A stretch of 64,000 bases of DNA, taken from positions 1,304,520-1,368,519 of the forward strand of contig LR026961.1 in the NCBI GenBank assembly GCA_900498135.1, in the 5' to 3' direction. The stretch comes from an uncultured Desulfatiglans sp. Lineage in GTDB: Bacteria; Desulfobacterota; DSM-4660; Desulfatiglandales; Desulfatiglandaceae. Below, piece after piece: positions 34,976-44,057 of this stretch. Under the pieces are notes generated by a model. The model was given only the letters and a program-made list of their open reading frames with translations. It searched no databases and was not told the DNA's origin. Each line of letters starts with the position of its first letter. Position 1 is the stretch's first letter. Both the position numbers and the translations under genes were made by a program.

Positions 34976-36397
34976 CTAGAAGTCGAAGATCAAGTCGACC
35001 TGCAGCCGGTCTTCGTGCATACGCTCCTTGTTCTTGTTGAACGTGATGTCGCTCGGATCCCAATCCTTGACCGGGTCGGTGTAAAAATACGCCATATCGA
35101 AGCGGACATGATTCAAGGGGCGGAACATCAGTTTGACCTTGTGACCTTCTCGGTTCGCCCCATAAAAATCCTGATCGTTCATGGACCCTATCAGCGCGTT
35201 CCGCTCGATCCGCGCATATTTGTAAGCAACCGCCCACTCTCCCTTCTTCTTGGCTTTGCCCACCTGGAAACCCGCATAGTAGGCGGTATCCTCGTCACCG
35301 GGAACCCGGTCCGCCACATTGACGATGTAGTCCCCCAAAAGCTGAACCGGCAGGGATTTCACCGTGAAATCGACGGTCGTGTAGGCCTCCCACAGGTTGA
35401 AGTCATAGGCATACTGGAGCATTCCCTTGTCGTCCAGCACGAAGGTATTGCCACCGCCGCCCGCATAATCCGCGGTGTGCAGGTATTTGGAATTCTGGAG
35501 GTTGGACCAGTCGTAATAGCTGCCCGCCATGGTCCATTTAACGGCACCCGCCTCATACACATAGCCGGCCTGATAGATATAGAGCATCGCATCGTCGCTC
35601 TCGTTCTTGACCTCGTTCACCACCATCTGCCCGAACTGAACGAACGGGGTGAACTGCCTGAGGCCCGTATACTGATAACGTTCATAGAATCCCTCCGGGT
35701 TCACGTCCGGGTCCCACATGATGTCCGTGTGCAGAAAGGTGTTCTTGAACTTTCCGCCCGTCAGCTCGAGGCCCGGCAGCCATTTGGGCTCGTAAGTGGC
35801 ATACGCCCGATGGAGGTAGATCCCCTTGTCATTGAAGTCGTCGGTGAAACTCTGGTTGGTCGTCGTCGCCTCCCGGTTTGCATCCTGGTTGGTGCAGATC
35901 ATGAAGTGCGTCGAAACCTCTTCGGTGATATCCCCGTCGAAAAACAGGCGCGCCCTCAGACGAAACCGGTCGCGATTCGGCAGATCCTTCACGGAGCCGT
36001 CCGGCTGGGTCTCGCCCCGGCCGTAGATGCCTTCGTAGCGGAGACGCAGATCCCCGGAAACCTTCATGGTCCTAATCCATCGCGGGATAGAGTCTTTCCA
36101 GCTGCTTTCCCGCTTTTCGACCTCGGTCGCCACGGCCTCTTGAACCTCCGCCTTGCGGGTCTCTTCGACCCGTGTCTGCGTCTCTTCGACGCGCGTAATC
36201 GCCCCGCGCTGATTTTCGACCTCCCGCCGCAGCCGCTCGATTTCCTGCTGCTGCTGTTCTATCAGCCTGGTCAAGGCGTCGAGGCGCTCGAGCAGCTCCT
36301 CCTGGCCCACCTCACCGGCCGCGCCAGCATGCGTCCCCATCCATCCGACGAAAAGCAGCGCGGTCGATACCACGAAAAAACCCCATCGTCTTGCCAT
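34976..36397 (-). CDS. putative outer-membrane porin
   Basis: A 473-residue protein. A signal peptide is visible (RWGFFVVSTALLFVGWMGTH, cleavage near AGA-AG). A coiled-coil segment follows at about residues 30-85 (LLERLDALTRLIEQQQQEIE, then two RVEET repeats). The rest is a beta-barrel with many alternating aromatic strands, ending in a C-terminal phenylalanine (LIFDF), the outer-membrane insertion signal. It matches the putative porin family (PF16930). The coiled coil likely forms a periplasmic stalk. The substrate is unknown. ATG 36397 sits 9 nt after GGAGG. Confidence 0.9.
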   Translation of the reverse strand: MARRWGFFVVSTALLFVGWMGTHAGAAGEVGQEELLERLDALTRLIEQQQQEIERLRREVENQRGAITRVEETQTRVEETRKAEVQEAVATEVEKRESSWKDSIPRWIRTMKVSGDLRLRYEGIYGRGETQPDGSVKDLPNRDRFRLRARLFFDGDITEEVSTHFMICTNQDANREATTTNQSFTDDFNDKGIYLHRAYATYEPKWLPGLELTGGKFKNTFLHTDIMWDPDVNPEGFYERYQYTGLRQFTPFVQFGQMVVNEVKNESDDAMLYIYQAGYVYEAGAVKWTMAGSYYDWSNLQNSKYLHTADYAGGGGNTFVLDDKGMLQYAYDFNLWEAYTTVDFTVKSLPVQLLGDYIVNVADRVPGDEDTAYYAGFQVGKAKKKGEWAVAYKYARIERNALIGSMNDQDFYGANREGHKVKLMFRPLNHVRFDMAYFYTDPVKDWDPSDITFNKNKERMHEDRLQVDLIFDF

Positions 36398-36495
36398 CGA
36401 TACCATCCTCCCTCTTGCATTTTTTCAGCCCCCATGAACCGGTTCCCCTGCAGAAACGCAGCCATGCGGGCTCGCCCTGTCATATGTTCCGCACA

Positions 36496-36524
36496 CCTAA
36501 AACGGGTGAAAGCCCTTTTGTCAA
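36496..36524 (-). promoter_or_regulatory. candidate promoter of the porin gene
   Basis: On the minus strand TTGACA (36524-36519) is followed after 17 nt by TTTAGG (36501-36496), a partial -10 match. It would give a leader of about 95 nt. Confidence 0.35.
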
Positions 36525-36692
36525 CCTTTTCCTCCAAAGCAAAGGAGATGCCACATCTGTGCCGGGGATGAAAAGAGGTCTAAGGGGTTTGAATCCAAAT
36601 CGAAAGCGGTGTATAGAGGAGGAAAGGGACAGGCCGAGACGGCACTGCCGATGTTGACCTTTTTTACAGGGTGTAAAAGGGGAGCATATCCG

Positions 36693-37304
36693 ATGAATTC
36701 TTATAAATCGATGATGAGAGAAAACCTGCAACAGGCATTCCAGCGGCCGGCTGCGGATCTTGCCGCCTCTATGGCTGCGCGGGTGGAAAACGACGGGTCG
36801 CTTTCTTTCGAGGCGTTCGGGGAACCCTGCCGGGTGACGCGGCAGGACATCACCCTCGGCGGGCGGGAACCTGAAGACCCCAGGGATCTCCTCATCTCCC
36901 TTTACGCGCTCCACGCCCCGAATGAGGCGCCATCGATCCACCCGCTGCGCGCCTTCAAAGATCTTCCAGGCAGCATGCCTTATCAGCAGGCCTTCCGGAC
37001 CCACACCGAAATGATCCTTTTGCCTTTTGTTTCCGCCATCCAAAAACGTCAAATGGAAATCACCGCCCGTTTCGACGGGGAGGCCTGCACCGGAACGGGA
37101 GGCGATTTCGCCTTCCTGCTGCGGCCACTGCCCAAGATCTTGCTTGGCTATATCTTTTACTTGCAGGACGAGGACTTTCCGGCATCTGCCACCTGTCTTT
37201 TTTCATCCAACGCGACAGCGTTCATGCCGTTGGACGGGTTGGCGGATGTGGCGGAATACACATCGAGGGGGATCCTGGGCCTCGTGCGGGCGAGTACTCT
37301 ATAG
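36693..37304 (+). CDS. DUF3786 domain-containing protein
   Basis: A 203-residue protein with the conserved block FKDLPGSMPYQQAF, a GGDFAFLLRPLPKILLGYIF segment, and ATCLFSSNATAFMPLDGLAD, then VAEYTSRGIL. These match DUF3786, a family found mainly in anaerobes; in some members it is fused to iron-sulfur or corrinoid-related domains. Function is unknown. ATG 36693 follows GGGGAG by 8 nt. Confidence 0.88.
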   Translation: MNSYKSMMRENLQQAFQRPAADLAASMAARVENDGSLSFEAFGEPCRVTRQDITLGGREPEDPRDLLISLYALHAPNEAPSIHPLRAFKDLPGSMPYQQAFRTHTEMILLPFVSAIQKRQMEITARFDGEACTGTGGDFAFLLRPLPKILLGYIFYLQDEDFPASATCLFSSNATAFMPLDGLADVAEYTSRGILGLVRASTL

Positions 37305-37351
37305 CGCATCGAAACACCAGGAGAAAACCACCGAAAAACGCGGATCAGTCC

Positions 37352-38101
37352 ATGATCGTCTCGACAGTCCAACCCTACTTCGCCCCTCACGCGGCTTTCT
37401 TCGCCAAGGCCGTCCGTTCAGACGTCATGGTGCTCATGGATGACGTTCAATTCCCGCAACGAAGCACCTGGCTCACGCGCAACCGCTTCAAGAACGACCA
37501 AGGCGTGGTCTGGCTCTCGGTGCCGGTTTGGAAGAAGGGGCTGGGTCTGCAGAAAATCCGCGAGGTGCGTCTCTGCAACGAAGGGAGGTGGCGCGCCAAG
37601 CACCTGGCGACCCTGCGGGCGGCCTACGGCCGGGCGCCTTATTTCGAGGAGCACCAAGCGTTTCTGGAGGGATTATACGGAAAAAATCATGTATTCCTTT
37701 TAGACATGAACCTCGAACTGCTGCGCTATCTTGCGCAATGCCTGGAAATCGACACCCGCATGCCCCTGCTTTCTGAGCTGAACATCGATGCCGGAGAACC
37801 GCATCTTTCGGTAGCCGTGGCCCAGGCCCTGGGCGCCACCGCCTTCCTTGCCCAGGGAGGCGCCCTCAAATATCTGGATCATTCACTCTTCGAGGAAGCA
37901 GGCATCGGACTGGCGTCGATTCGCATCAGGCCTCCCGTGTACCCGCAGCTTTGGGGCCCCTTCCTGTCCAACCTCTCCGTCCTCGATTTGCTTTTCGACT
38001 GCGGACCTGCAGCGGCGCGGGTCATCCGAATGCCCGCCGGAGGCAGGGGCACCGGCCGGCAATCGGCTTGCCCAAGCTTACAGCCATCTGGAAACGAATA
38101 A
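37352..38101 (+). CDS. WbqC family protein
   Basis: A 249-residue protein of the WbqC-like family (PF08889). The start VSTVQPYFAPHAAFFAKAVR, MDDVQFPQRSTWLTRNRFK and LSVPVWKKGLG are the family hallmarks. Some members lie in O-antigen or modified-sugar gene clusters and are thought to be transferases; the reaction is not established. No surface-sugar genes are nearby. It ends 20 bp before the convergent phosphofructokinase gene. Confidence 0.9.
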   Translation: MIVSTVQPYFAPHAAFFAKAVRSDVMVLMDDVQFPQRSTWLTRNRFKNDQGVVWLSVPVWKKGLGLQKIREVRLCNEGRWRAKHLATLRAAYGRAPYFEEHQAFLEGLYGKNHVFLLDMNLELLRYLAQCLEIDTRMPLLSELNIDAGEPHLSVAVAQALGATAFLAQGGALKYLDHSLFEEAGIGLASIRIRPPVYPQLWGPFLSNLSVLDLLFDCGPAAARVIRMPAGGRGTGRQSACPSLQPSGNE

Positions 38102-38121
38102 CCCCAGGGAGAAGGAGCATG

Positions 38122-39438
38122 TCACACCCTTCCGATGCGCTGCCCGGTCGATTCGAGCACGCTGCTCCAGAAGCGACCCCTGGGATCGATCTGTTTGGTC
38201 CGGGAAACGGCCAGAGGGATGGGCACGTGGGTATATTCCCCGTTCCAGTAGCCGACAACCATGTTGGTGCGGCCCGTCATGCCGGCGTGGACGGCATTGT
38301 GCCCCAGGAGCAGGCAGAAAACGGAGTCATGGGCATTTGCGGGCGTACTCCGGATGGTGTAGCTTGGATCGATGTATTTCAGGGTGACTTCCATCCCTGC
38401 TTCCGCAAAATAGGCAAGAGTCTTTTCCTTGAGGAAAAGACCGATATCGCCGAGCCGCCGGTTGCCGGAGGCATCCCTCTCACCGGTCCCCCCCACGAGG
38501 TCCTGCCCCGCGCCTTCCGCAACCACGATAACGGCGTGCTGCCGCCGGACCAGGCGCTCTTGCAACGCCTTCAGGAAAACGTCCAGGCTGAACGGCGCTT
38601 CCGGAACCAGGCAAAAGTTCACCTCACTGTTCGCGAGGGTCGCGTTGGCGGCGATGAACCCGGCATCCCGGCCCATCAGCCGGACCAGACCGATCCCGTT
38701 CCGGGCACCGAGCGCCTCGACATGGGCCGCGTAGATGGCGCGTCGCGATTCGGAGACAGCGGTCTCGAAGCCGAAGGATTGGTCCACGTAGGCAATGTCA
38801 TTGTCGATGGTCTTCGGGATAGCGACGATGCTGATCTTCAGACGACGGCGGGCTATCTCCTCCGAAAAGGCCCTCGCCGCCCTGAGGGTGCCGTCCCCGC
38901 CGATGGTGAAGAGGATCCCGATGTTCATCCGCTCGAGCGTGTCCACCATCTCGGAGATGTCCTGCGGCCCGCGCGAGGTCCCGAGGATCGTGCCGCCGCT
39001 CTGCTGGATTTCGGCGACCGTTCGCGGCGTCAACTCCATCGGTGTGTGGCGGTATCGAGGGTTCAGGCCTTCGAAACCGTACCGGAAGCCGAAGACCCCC
39101 TGCACGCCGTAGTGATGGAACAGGCTGAGGACCGTAGCGCGGATGACATCGTTCAGCCCGGGGCAAATACCTCCACAGGTCACGATCCCGCACTTCAGTT
39201 TCGAAGGATCGAAATAGATCTCCCGGCGAGGTCCCGCCATTTCAAAACAAGGGGGATCGTTCAGCATGCCGGAGCGGCAGTCGTACTCCTTCAGGTTGGA
39301 ATGAAACAGGATCCGTTCGTTGTCTTCTACGAACTGGATCTCCTTCATAGGAGAGGGGATGCGGCAGGGTCCGAGCGTTTCTATGCCCAGATCCAGACTA
39401 TCCGGGACTTCCACCGTCGCCTTGTTTTTCGTCGTCAT
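38122..39438 (-). CDS. 6-phosphofructokinase (ATP-type nucleotide loop, PPi-like clade)
   Basis: A 438-residue phosphofructokinase, longer than E. coli PfkA (320), with an extra N-terminal region. Motifs: CGGICPGLNDVIRA, LGTSRGPQDISEMVDTLERM, FTIGGDGTLRAARAF, the substrate lysine and base in PKTIDNDI, and MGRDAGFIAANATLA. The glycine after GGD (GGDGT) is the residue that allows ATP; PPi enzymes have aspartate there. The PKTIDND lysine is typical of the PPi-like clade. It is probably ATP-dependent, but this needs assay. It is transcribed with the HcyBio gene 48 bp upstream. Confidence 0.9.
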   Translation of the reverse strand: MTTKNKATVEVPDSLDLGIETLGPCRIPSPMKEIQFVEDNERILFHSNLKEYDCRSGMLNDPPCFEMAGPRREIYFDPSKLKCGIVTCGGICPGLNDVIRATVLSLFHHYGVQGVFGFRYGFEGLNPRYRHTPMELTPRTVAEIQQSGGTILGTSRGPQDISEMVDTLERMNIGILFTIGGDGTLRAARAFSEEIARRRLKISIVAIPKTIDNDIAYVDQSFGFETAVSESRRAIYAAHVEALGARNGIGLVRLMGRDAGFIAANATLANSEVNFCLVPEAPFSLDVFLKALQERLVRRQHAVIVVAEGAGQDLVGGTGERDASGNRRLGDIGLFLKEKTLAYFAEAGMEVTLKYIDPSYTIRSTPANAHDSVFCLLLGHNAVHAGMTGRTNMVVGYWNGEYTHVPIPLAVSRTKQIDPRGRFWSSVLESTGQRIGRV

Positions 39439-39486
39439 CTTCGGGACCTGTTCTGCTCGTTCGAAACGGGCCCGTGCCGCCCTTCC

Positions 39487-40662
39487 TCAAAGAGAGGGAC
39501 CGGGCAGGCCGGTCACCGGCTCCGTAAGCAGGAACTCTCCGCCCTCGATCCAAGCCTTCAGGCTCTGAGCCACTTCGCGCGCACGGACATAGGACGATAG
39601 CGGAACCGTGTGGATATCGATGCCGTTGAAACGGATGGAGCCGCTCTTCAACTCGGCGTAGCTGACCTGCCCGAGGCTCTTCGATTCGCCTTTCGGGTAA
39701 TCGACCCCATAATCGATGATCTGGGTGAAAATCTCGTCATCCGAAACGCCGCAGTACCGTGCGATCTCCTCGTTCAGGATCGGAATGGGAACGCCTAGTC
39801 CAACCGCTAGAGAGCATCCATAGCCGAGGATACTCACCCCGACCACCCAACGGGGATTCATCGCCTTCATGTCTCCCATGACCATCAAGGTCCCTGCAGG
39901 GGTCAAGGGGGTTCCGTTCGAATGCCTCTTCGCGTTCGGATTGTGCTGGGTTCCCGGCCCGACGATATAGCCCTGGGCCCCGCCCAGAAAAATGCGGGTC
40001 CCGAGCCCCATCGTCTGGTACAGCGGGTCGTTGAAGAGGGGGCTCACCTGTCCCGCCGTGGCGTAGTTGGCATTGCCGGCGTTGGGCTTGAGGACCCCCA
40101 TGTAGGTGTAAATGGTTTTTCCGCTCAGATTGACAGCGCAGTTGTAGTTCTGATAGGCGTTTCTCGGGTTCAGCAGGACCGCGTAAGGCAGATCCTCCAG
40201 GCTCACCCGCTTTTTGACCTCCCGATTGGGATAGCAGTCGGTCCCATAGGCCGTTACAACCAGGTTCACCTTCCTTCCCGCGATGAGGTCCTGGATGACA
40301 TGGCCGCCCCCGTACTTGAATTGCCCTGGATGCACACGGTTCAGCGGGTCGTCCTGGACCGGCTCCGTGGCTCCGATGAAGATGTCGACCGCCGCCAGTC
40401 CTGCATAGGCCGGCACGTCGTTCAGCCAAACCTGCGATGCCTTGATGGCCGGCTTGGTATGGCCAAAATTGATCATGGCGCCTGAGGAACACATGGCGGA
40501 AAAGGTCCCGGTCGTCACCACATCCACTTCCCGCGCCGCCTTCTGCACCCCTTCGCTTTTCACAATCTCGGTCATCTCGTCGGCCGTGACGACGACAACC
40601 TGACCCTTCCTGATCTTTTCGTTGATCTCCTGAATGGTTCTCGTAAACCCTTTGGCCGCCAT
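39487..40662 (-). CDS. HcyBio family L-aspartate-semialdehyde sulfurtransferase-like protein
   Basis: A 391-residue protein of the homocysteine biosynthesis family (PF01837). The conserved cysteine segment TTGTFSAMCSSGAMINFG is present, along with YGTDCYPNREVKKRVSLEDL and GAQGYIVGPGTQHNPNAKRH. In methanogens and sulfate reducers these proteins, often with a ferredoxin partner, convert aspartate semialdehyde directly to homocysteine using sulfide-derived sulfur. No partner is adjacent here. ATG 40662 has AGGGGGAGG upstream; ATG 40710 would add 16 residues. Confidence 0.9.
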   Translation of the reverse strand: MAAKGFTRTIQEINEKIRKGQVVVVTADEMTEIVKSEGVQKAAREVDVVTTGTFSAMCSSGAMINFGHTKPAIKASQVWLNDVPAYAGLAAVDIFIGATEPVQDDPLNRVHPGQFKYGGGHVIQDLIAGRKVNLVVTAYGTDCYPNREVKKRVSLEDLPYAVLLNPRNAYQNYNCAVNLSGKTIYTYMGVLKPNAGNANYATAGQVSPLFNDPLYQTMGLGTRIFLGGAQGYIVGPGTQHNPNAKRHSNGTPLTPAGTLMVMGDMKAMNPRWVVGVSILGYGCSLAVGLGVPIPILNEEIARYCGVSDDEIFTQIIDYGVDYPKGESKSLGQVSYAELKSGSIRFNGIDIHTVPLSSYVRAREVAQSLKAWIEGGEFLLTEPVTGLPGPSL

Positions 40663-41088
40663 ATCCCTCAACCTCCCCCTGGTCTCCGTCCCGGAAATAA
40701 GACCCTTCAATCACCCAGACGGCGAACGGACAAATCCTTTCCCTGCGCTTCGGCCGAACCGCCGCCTGCTTTCAAGGAGCCGCCCCGACCGTGGCGCCGC
40801 CCCGCAACGATCCCACAGGGAAGCGACTCGAGACTGGCGGGAGCGAAAACCGGGACCGGCCGCTCAGGTCTCAAAACGCCAAGGCGTCCAACGCCCGTCT
40901 CCGGATGGACACCGCTCAAACGGGTGAAGTTGGTATCATAGGGGGTATCTTTTTCCCGTTCAAGCAAAAGTTGTATCCAAGTCGATGCTCAGGATCTTTC
41001 TCTTGACGAGGGGCCTCCGGTCCGAGCATTCTGTATGTGGGCGCACATCGGCCTTCGACTGGCGCCGACATCATCTCCGGAGGTTCTC
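40663..41088. other. divergent intergenic region (HcyBio / M16C protease)
   Basis: About 425 bp holding the promoters for two divergent genes. No convincing -35/-10 pair, repeat copy or RNA gene was found. Confidence 0.4.
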
Positions 41089-44007
41089 ATGTCCCCTGAA
41101 TATGGCTTCGAACTCATCCATGAACGTGATATCCACGAGATTAAAACCCATGGGCGAATGTATGAACATACCCGGACCGGGGCCAAGCTTCTCTACCTTC
41201 TGAACGAGGACGAGAACAAGGTCTTCGGCATCACCTTCCGCACCCCCCCTGCCGACAGCACAGGCCTGCCCCACATCCTGGAGCATTCAGTCCTCTGCGG
41301 CTCTCGGAAGTATCCGCTGAAAGAGCCATTCGTGGAACTCCTGAAGGGTTCCCTGCAGACCTTCCTAAACGCCTTCACCTATCCCGACAGGACGTGCTAC
41401 CCCGTTGCCAGCCAGAATCGGCGGGATTTTCTGAACCTGATCGATGTCTACCTCGATGCCGTACTCCATCCGAGGCTTACAGAAACGACTTTCAAGCAGG
41501 AAGGGTGGCATTTCGAGCTTGAGGAACCGGGTGCACCCCTGCAGTTCAAGGGTGTTGTTTTCAACGAGATGAAAGGCGCCTACAGCTCTCCGGACAATCT
41601 GCTGGGAACCTACACCCTGCAGGAACTCTTTCCCGGCAATCCTTACGCCTTCGATGCCGGCGGGGATCCGCGGGTGATTCCCCGCCTGACTTACGAGCAG
41701 TTTCTGGCCTTCCACCGTCGTTATTACCACCCTTCCAACGCGCGCATCTTCGTGTACGGAGACATGGCCCCCGAAGAGGTGATGCCCATGCTGCAAGGAT
41801 ACCTCGAAGACTTCGACCGTCTTCCGGTCGACTCGGCCATCCCGCTGCAACAGCCTTTTTCAGAGCCGAGACAACTCGTCCGCCCGATCCTGGCGGGAAA
41901 GGAGCCGGATGCCGCCTCCAAGGGCATGGTGACAATCAACTGGCTCCTCGGGGAAACCACCCAGAAGGAGCGTAATTTCGCCCTGCGCATCCTCGAGTAC
42001 ATTTTGCTCGGGATGCCCGGGTCCCCGCTGCGAAGGGCTTTGATCGAATCGTCTCTCGGCGAAGACCTTGCGGGGGAGGGCCTTGGAACCGAACTCCGTC
42101 AGATCTATTTCGCGACAGGCCTGAAGGGAATCGACCCCGATCACGCCAGTCGTCTGGAAGCGCTGGTGCTGGACACCCTGAAGGGTTTGGCCCGGGGAGG
42201 GATCGACCCGTTGATGACGGAAGCGGCCCTCAACACGATCGAGTTCCGTCTCCGTGAAAACAACAGCGGCCACTACCCCCGCGGCCTGCTGCTCATGCTG
42301 CGGTCCCTGACCACCTGGCTGTATGACGGGGATCCCTTTTCACTCCTCGCCTTCGAGGAGCCTTTGGAAACCGTCAAATCGATGGCCAAGGGAAAAAAGG
42401 CATATTTCGAGGACCTGCTGACCGAACAATTTATCGACAATCCGCACCGGGTGACCTTGACCCTCAAACCCGACCCGGAGCTGGGCGAACGAAGGGAAAA
42501 AGCCGAAGCGGCCGAGCTCGAACGGTTTCAGCAAGGACTGGATCAACGCCAACTTCAGGAACTGGCCGACCAATCGAAGGACCTCAAGATCGAGCAGGCC
42601 CGGCCGGACCCTCCAGAGCATCTGGCCGCCATTCCCCGGCTCCGCCTCCAGGATCTCGATACGCAGAACAAGCTCATCCCCGCCACGTCCCAGACCATCG
42701 ACGGCGTCCCGTTGCTCTGCCACGAACTGCCTACGAACGGCATCATTTACCTCGATCTCGGGTTCGATCTTCACGCGCTTCCGCCCGATTCGCTTCCTTT
42801 GGTCCCGCTTTTCAGCCGTGCGCTGCTGGAAATGGGAACCAGGAAGGAAGACTTCGCCGCCCTCTCGCGCCGGATCAGCGCACGGACCGGGGGCATCCGG
42901 CCGGAGCGCTTCCTCTCCGCGAAGAAAGACCGCCGGGAAGCCGCGGCCCGCCTCTTTCTGCGCGCCAAGGCCCTTCCGCACCAGATCCCGGAACTCGTCG
43001 CCATCCTCAAAGACATCCTGTTGGAATCGGCGCTCGAAAACCAGGAACGGTTCCGTCAGATGACCTTCGAGGAAAAGGCCCGGGCCGAGCATCACCTGAT
43101 CCCCGCCGGCCACCAGGCGGTCGCTCTTCGCCTCAAAGCCCATTTCAGCGAGGCTCATCGAGCGGCTGAAAGCATGGGCGGCATCGGATATATCCTGTTT
43201 CTGCGTGCCCTGGCACGTGATGTCCAGGCTGATTGGCCGAAAGTCCTCGAACGGCTGGAAAGAATCCGGCAGACGCTGATCAGCCGCCGGCTCCTTCAGC
43301 TCAATCTGACGGCTGAGGCAGGGTTGCTGGAGCAGGCGAAGGCCTCTCTCGAAGCATTGACGGCGGACATCCCCGACAGGGCCGTGGAGGAAGCCCCATG
43401 GAACTGGGAACGCCTTCCGTCGGCTGAAGGAATGACCGTGCCCTCTCAGGTCAACTACGTCGGCAAGGGTACGGATCTGTTCCAAACAGGCTACCGTTTC
43501 CACGGCTCCGCGCTGGTCATCGCCCGGTACCTGCGCAATGCCTGGCTCTGGAACCAGGTGAGGGTCCTCGGGGGTGCGTATGGGGCGTTTTGCAGCCTCG
43601 AGCGCTTTTCAGGCTCGCTGACCTTCGTGTCCTACAGGGACCCCAATATCGTCCCGACGCTGAAAGCCTTCGACGCAACTGCCGATTTCCTGAGAAACAG
43701 CGCGCTTGCCGATGACGAACGCGAGAAGGCGATCATCGGGACCATCGGGGAACTGGACAGCCACCTGCTCCCGGACGCGAAGGGATTCGTATCCCTGCTC
43801 CGAACGCTGACCGGAGATACCGACGCGTCGCGTCAACAGATGCGGGAGGAAATCCTGGGCACAGAGCAGCGGCATTTCCGGGAATTCGGTGACATCCTGG
43901 AGGCTCTTCACGATTCGCCTTACATCAAGGTCCTGGGGGCTCGGGAGGCCGTCGAAAAGGTCCGTTCCGAACTCCCCGCAAACCTCGATATCATCCAGAT
44001 CCTCTGA
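41089..44007 (+). CDS. M16C family zinc metalloprotease (presequence protease-like)
   Basis: A 972-residue insulinase-type peptidase. The inverted zinc motif HILEH (62-66) lies in STGLPHILEHSVLCGSRKYP. The downstream glutamate is in the LLGTYTLQELFP region, and the second half (ALLEMGTRKEDFAALSRRI...) is the catalytically inactive partner domain. Length and order match the M16C group (PreP/Cym1), which degrades free peptides. GGAGG lies 5 nt before the ATG. No cleavable signal peptide is seen, so it is probably cytosolic. Confidence 0.95.
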   Translation: MSPEYGFELIHERDIHEIKTHGRMYEHTRTGAKLLYLLNEDENKVFGITFRTPPADSTGLPHILEHSVLCGSRKYPLKEPFVELLKGSLQTFLNAFTYPDRTCYPVASQNRRDFLNLIDVYLDAVLHPRLTETTFKQEGWHFELEEPGAPLQFKGVVFNEMKGAYSSPDNLLGTYTLQELFPGNPYAFDAGGDPRVIPRLTYEQFLAFHRRYYHPSNARIFVYGDMAPEEVMPMLQGYLEDFDRLPVDSAIPLQQPFSEPRQLVRPILAGKEPDAASKGMVTINWLLGETTQKERNFALRILEYILLGMPGSPLRRALIESSLGEDLAGEGLGTELRQIYFATGLKGIDPDHASRLEALVLDTLKGLARGGIDPLMTEAALNTIEFRLRENNSGHYPRGLLLMLRSLTTWLYDGDPFSLLAFEEPLETVKSMAKGKKAYFEDLLTEQFIDNPHRVTLTLKPDPELGERREKAEAAELERFQQGLDQRQLQELADQSKDLKIEQARPDPPEHLAAIPRLRLQDLDTQNKLIPATSQTIDGVPLLCHELPTNGIIYLDLGFDLHALPPDSLPLVPLFSRALLEMGTRKEDFAALSRRISARTGGIRPERFLSAKKDRREAAARLFLRAKALPHQIPELVAILKDILLESALENQERFRQMTFEEKARAEHHLIPAGHQAVALRLKAHFSEAHRAAESMGGIGYILFLRALARDVQADWPKVLERLERIRQTLISRRLLQLNLTAEAGLLEQAKASLEALTADIPDRAVEEAPWNWERLPSAEGMTVPSQVNYVGKGTDLFQTGYRFHGSALVIARYLRNAWLWNQVRVLGGAYGAFCSLERFSGSLTFVSYRDPNIVPTLKAFDATADFLRNSALADDEREKAIIGTIGELDSHLLPDAKGFVSLLRTLTGDTDASRQQMREEILGTEQRHFREFGDILEALHDSPYIKVLGAREAVEKVRSELPANLDIIQIL

Positions 44008-44057
44008 ACCCCCGCGCAGGAGGTGGTCGTTCGTGTGCGCAGCGCTTTTTTGCCGGA

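Noticed and set aside
34490-36571. A 693-codon open frame on the + strand covering the porin gene and repeat copy D
   Set aside because: The minus-strand porin has a signal peptide, barrel pattern and C-terminal Phe. The + frame starts inside asnS and has no recognisable domain.
36580-36610. tRNA-like TTGAATCC T-loop sequence
   Set aside because: No matching acceptor, D and anticodon stems could be built around it. Similar motifs at 61520 are inside birA.
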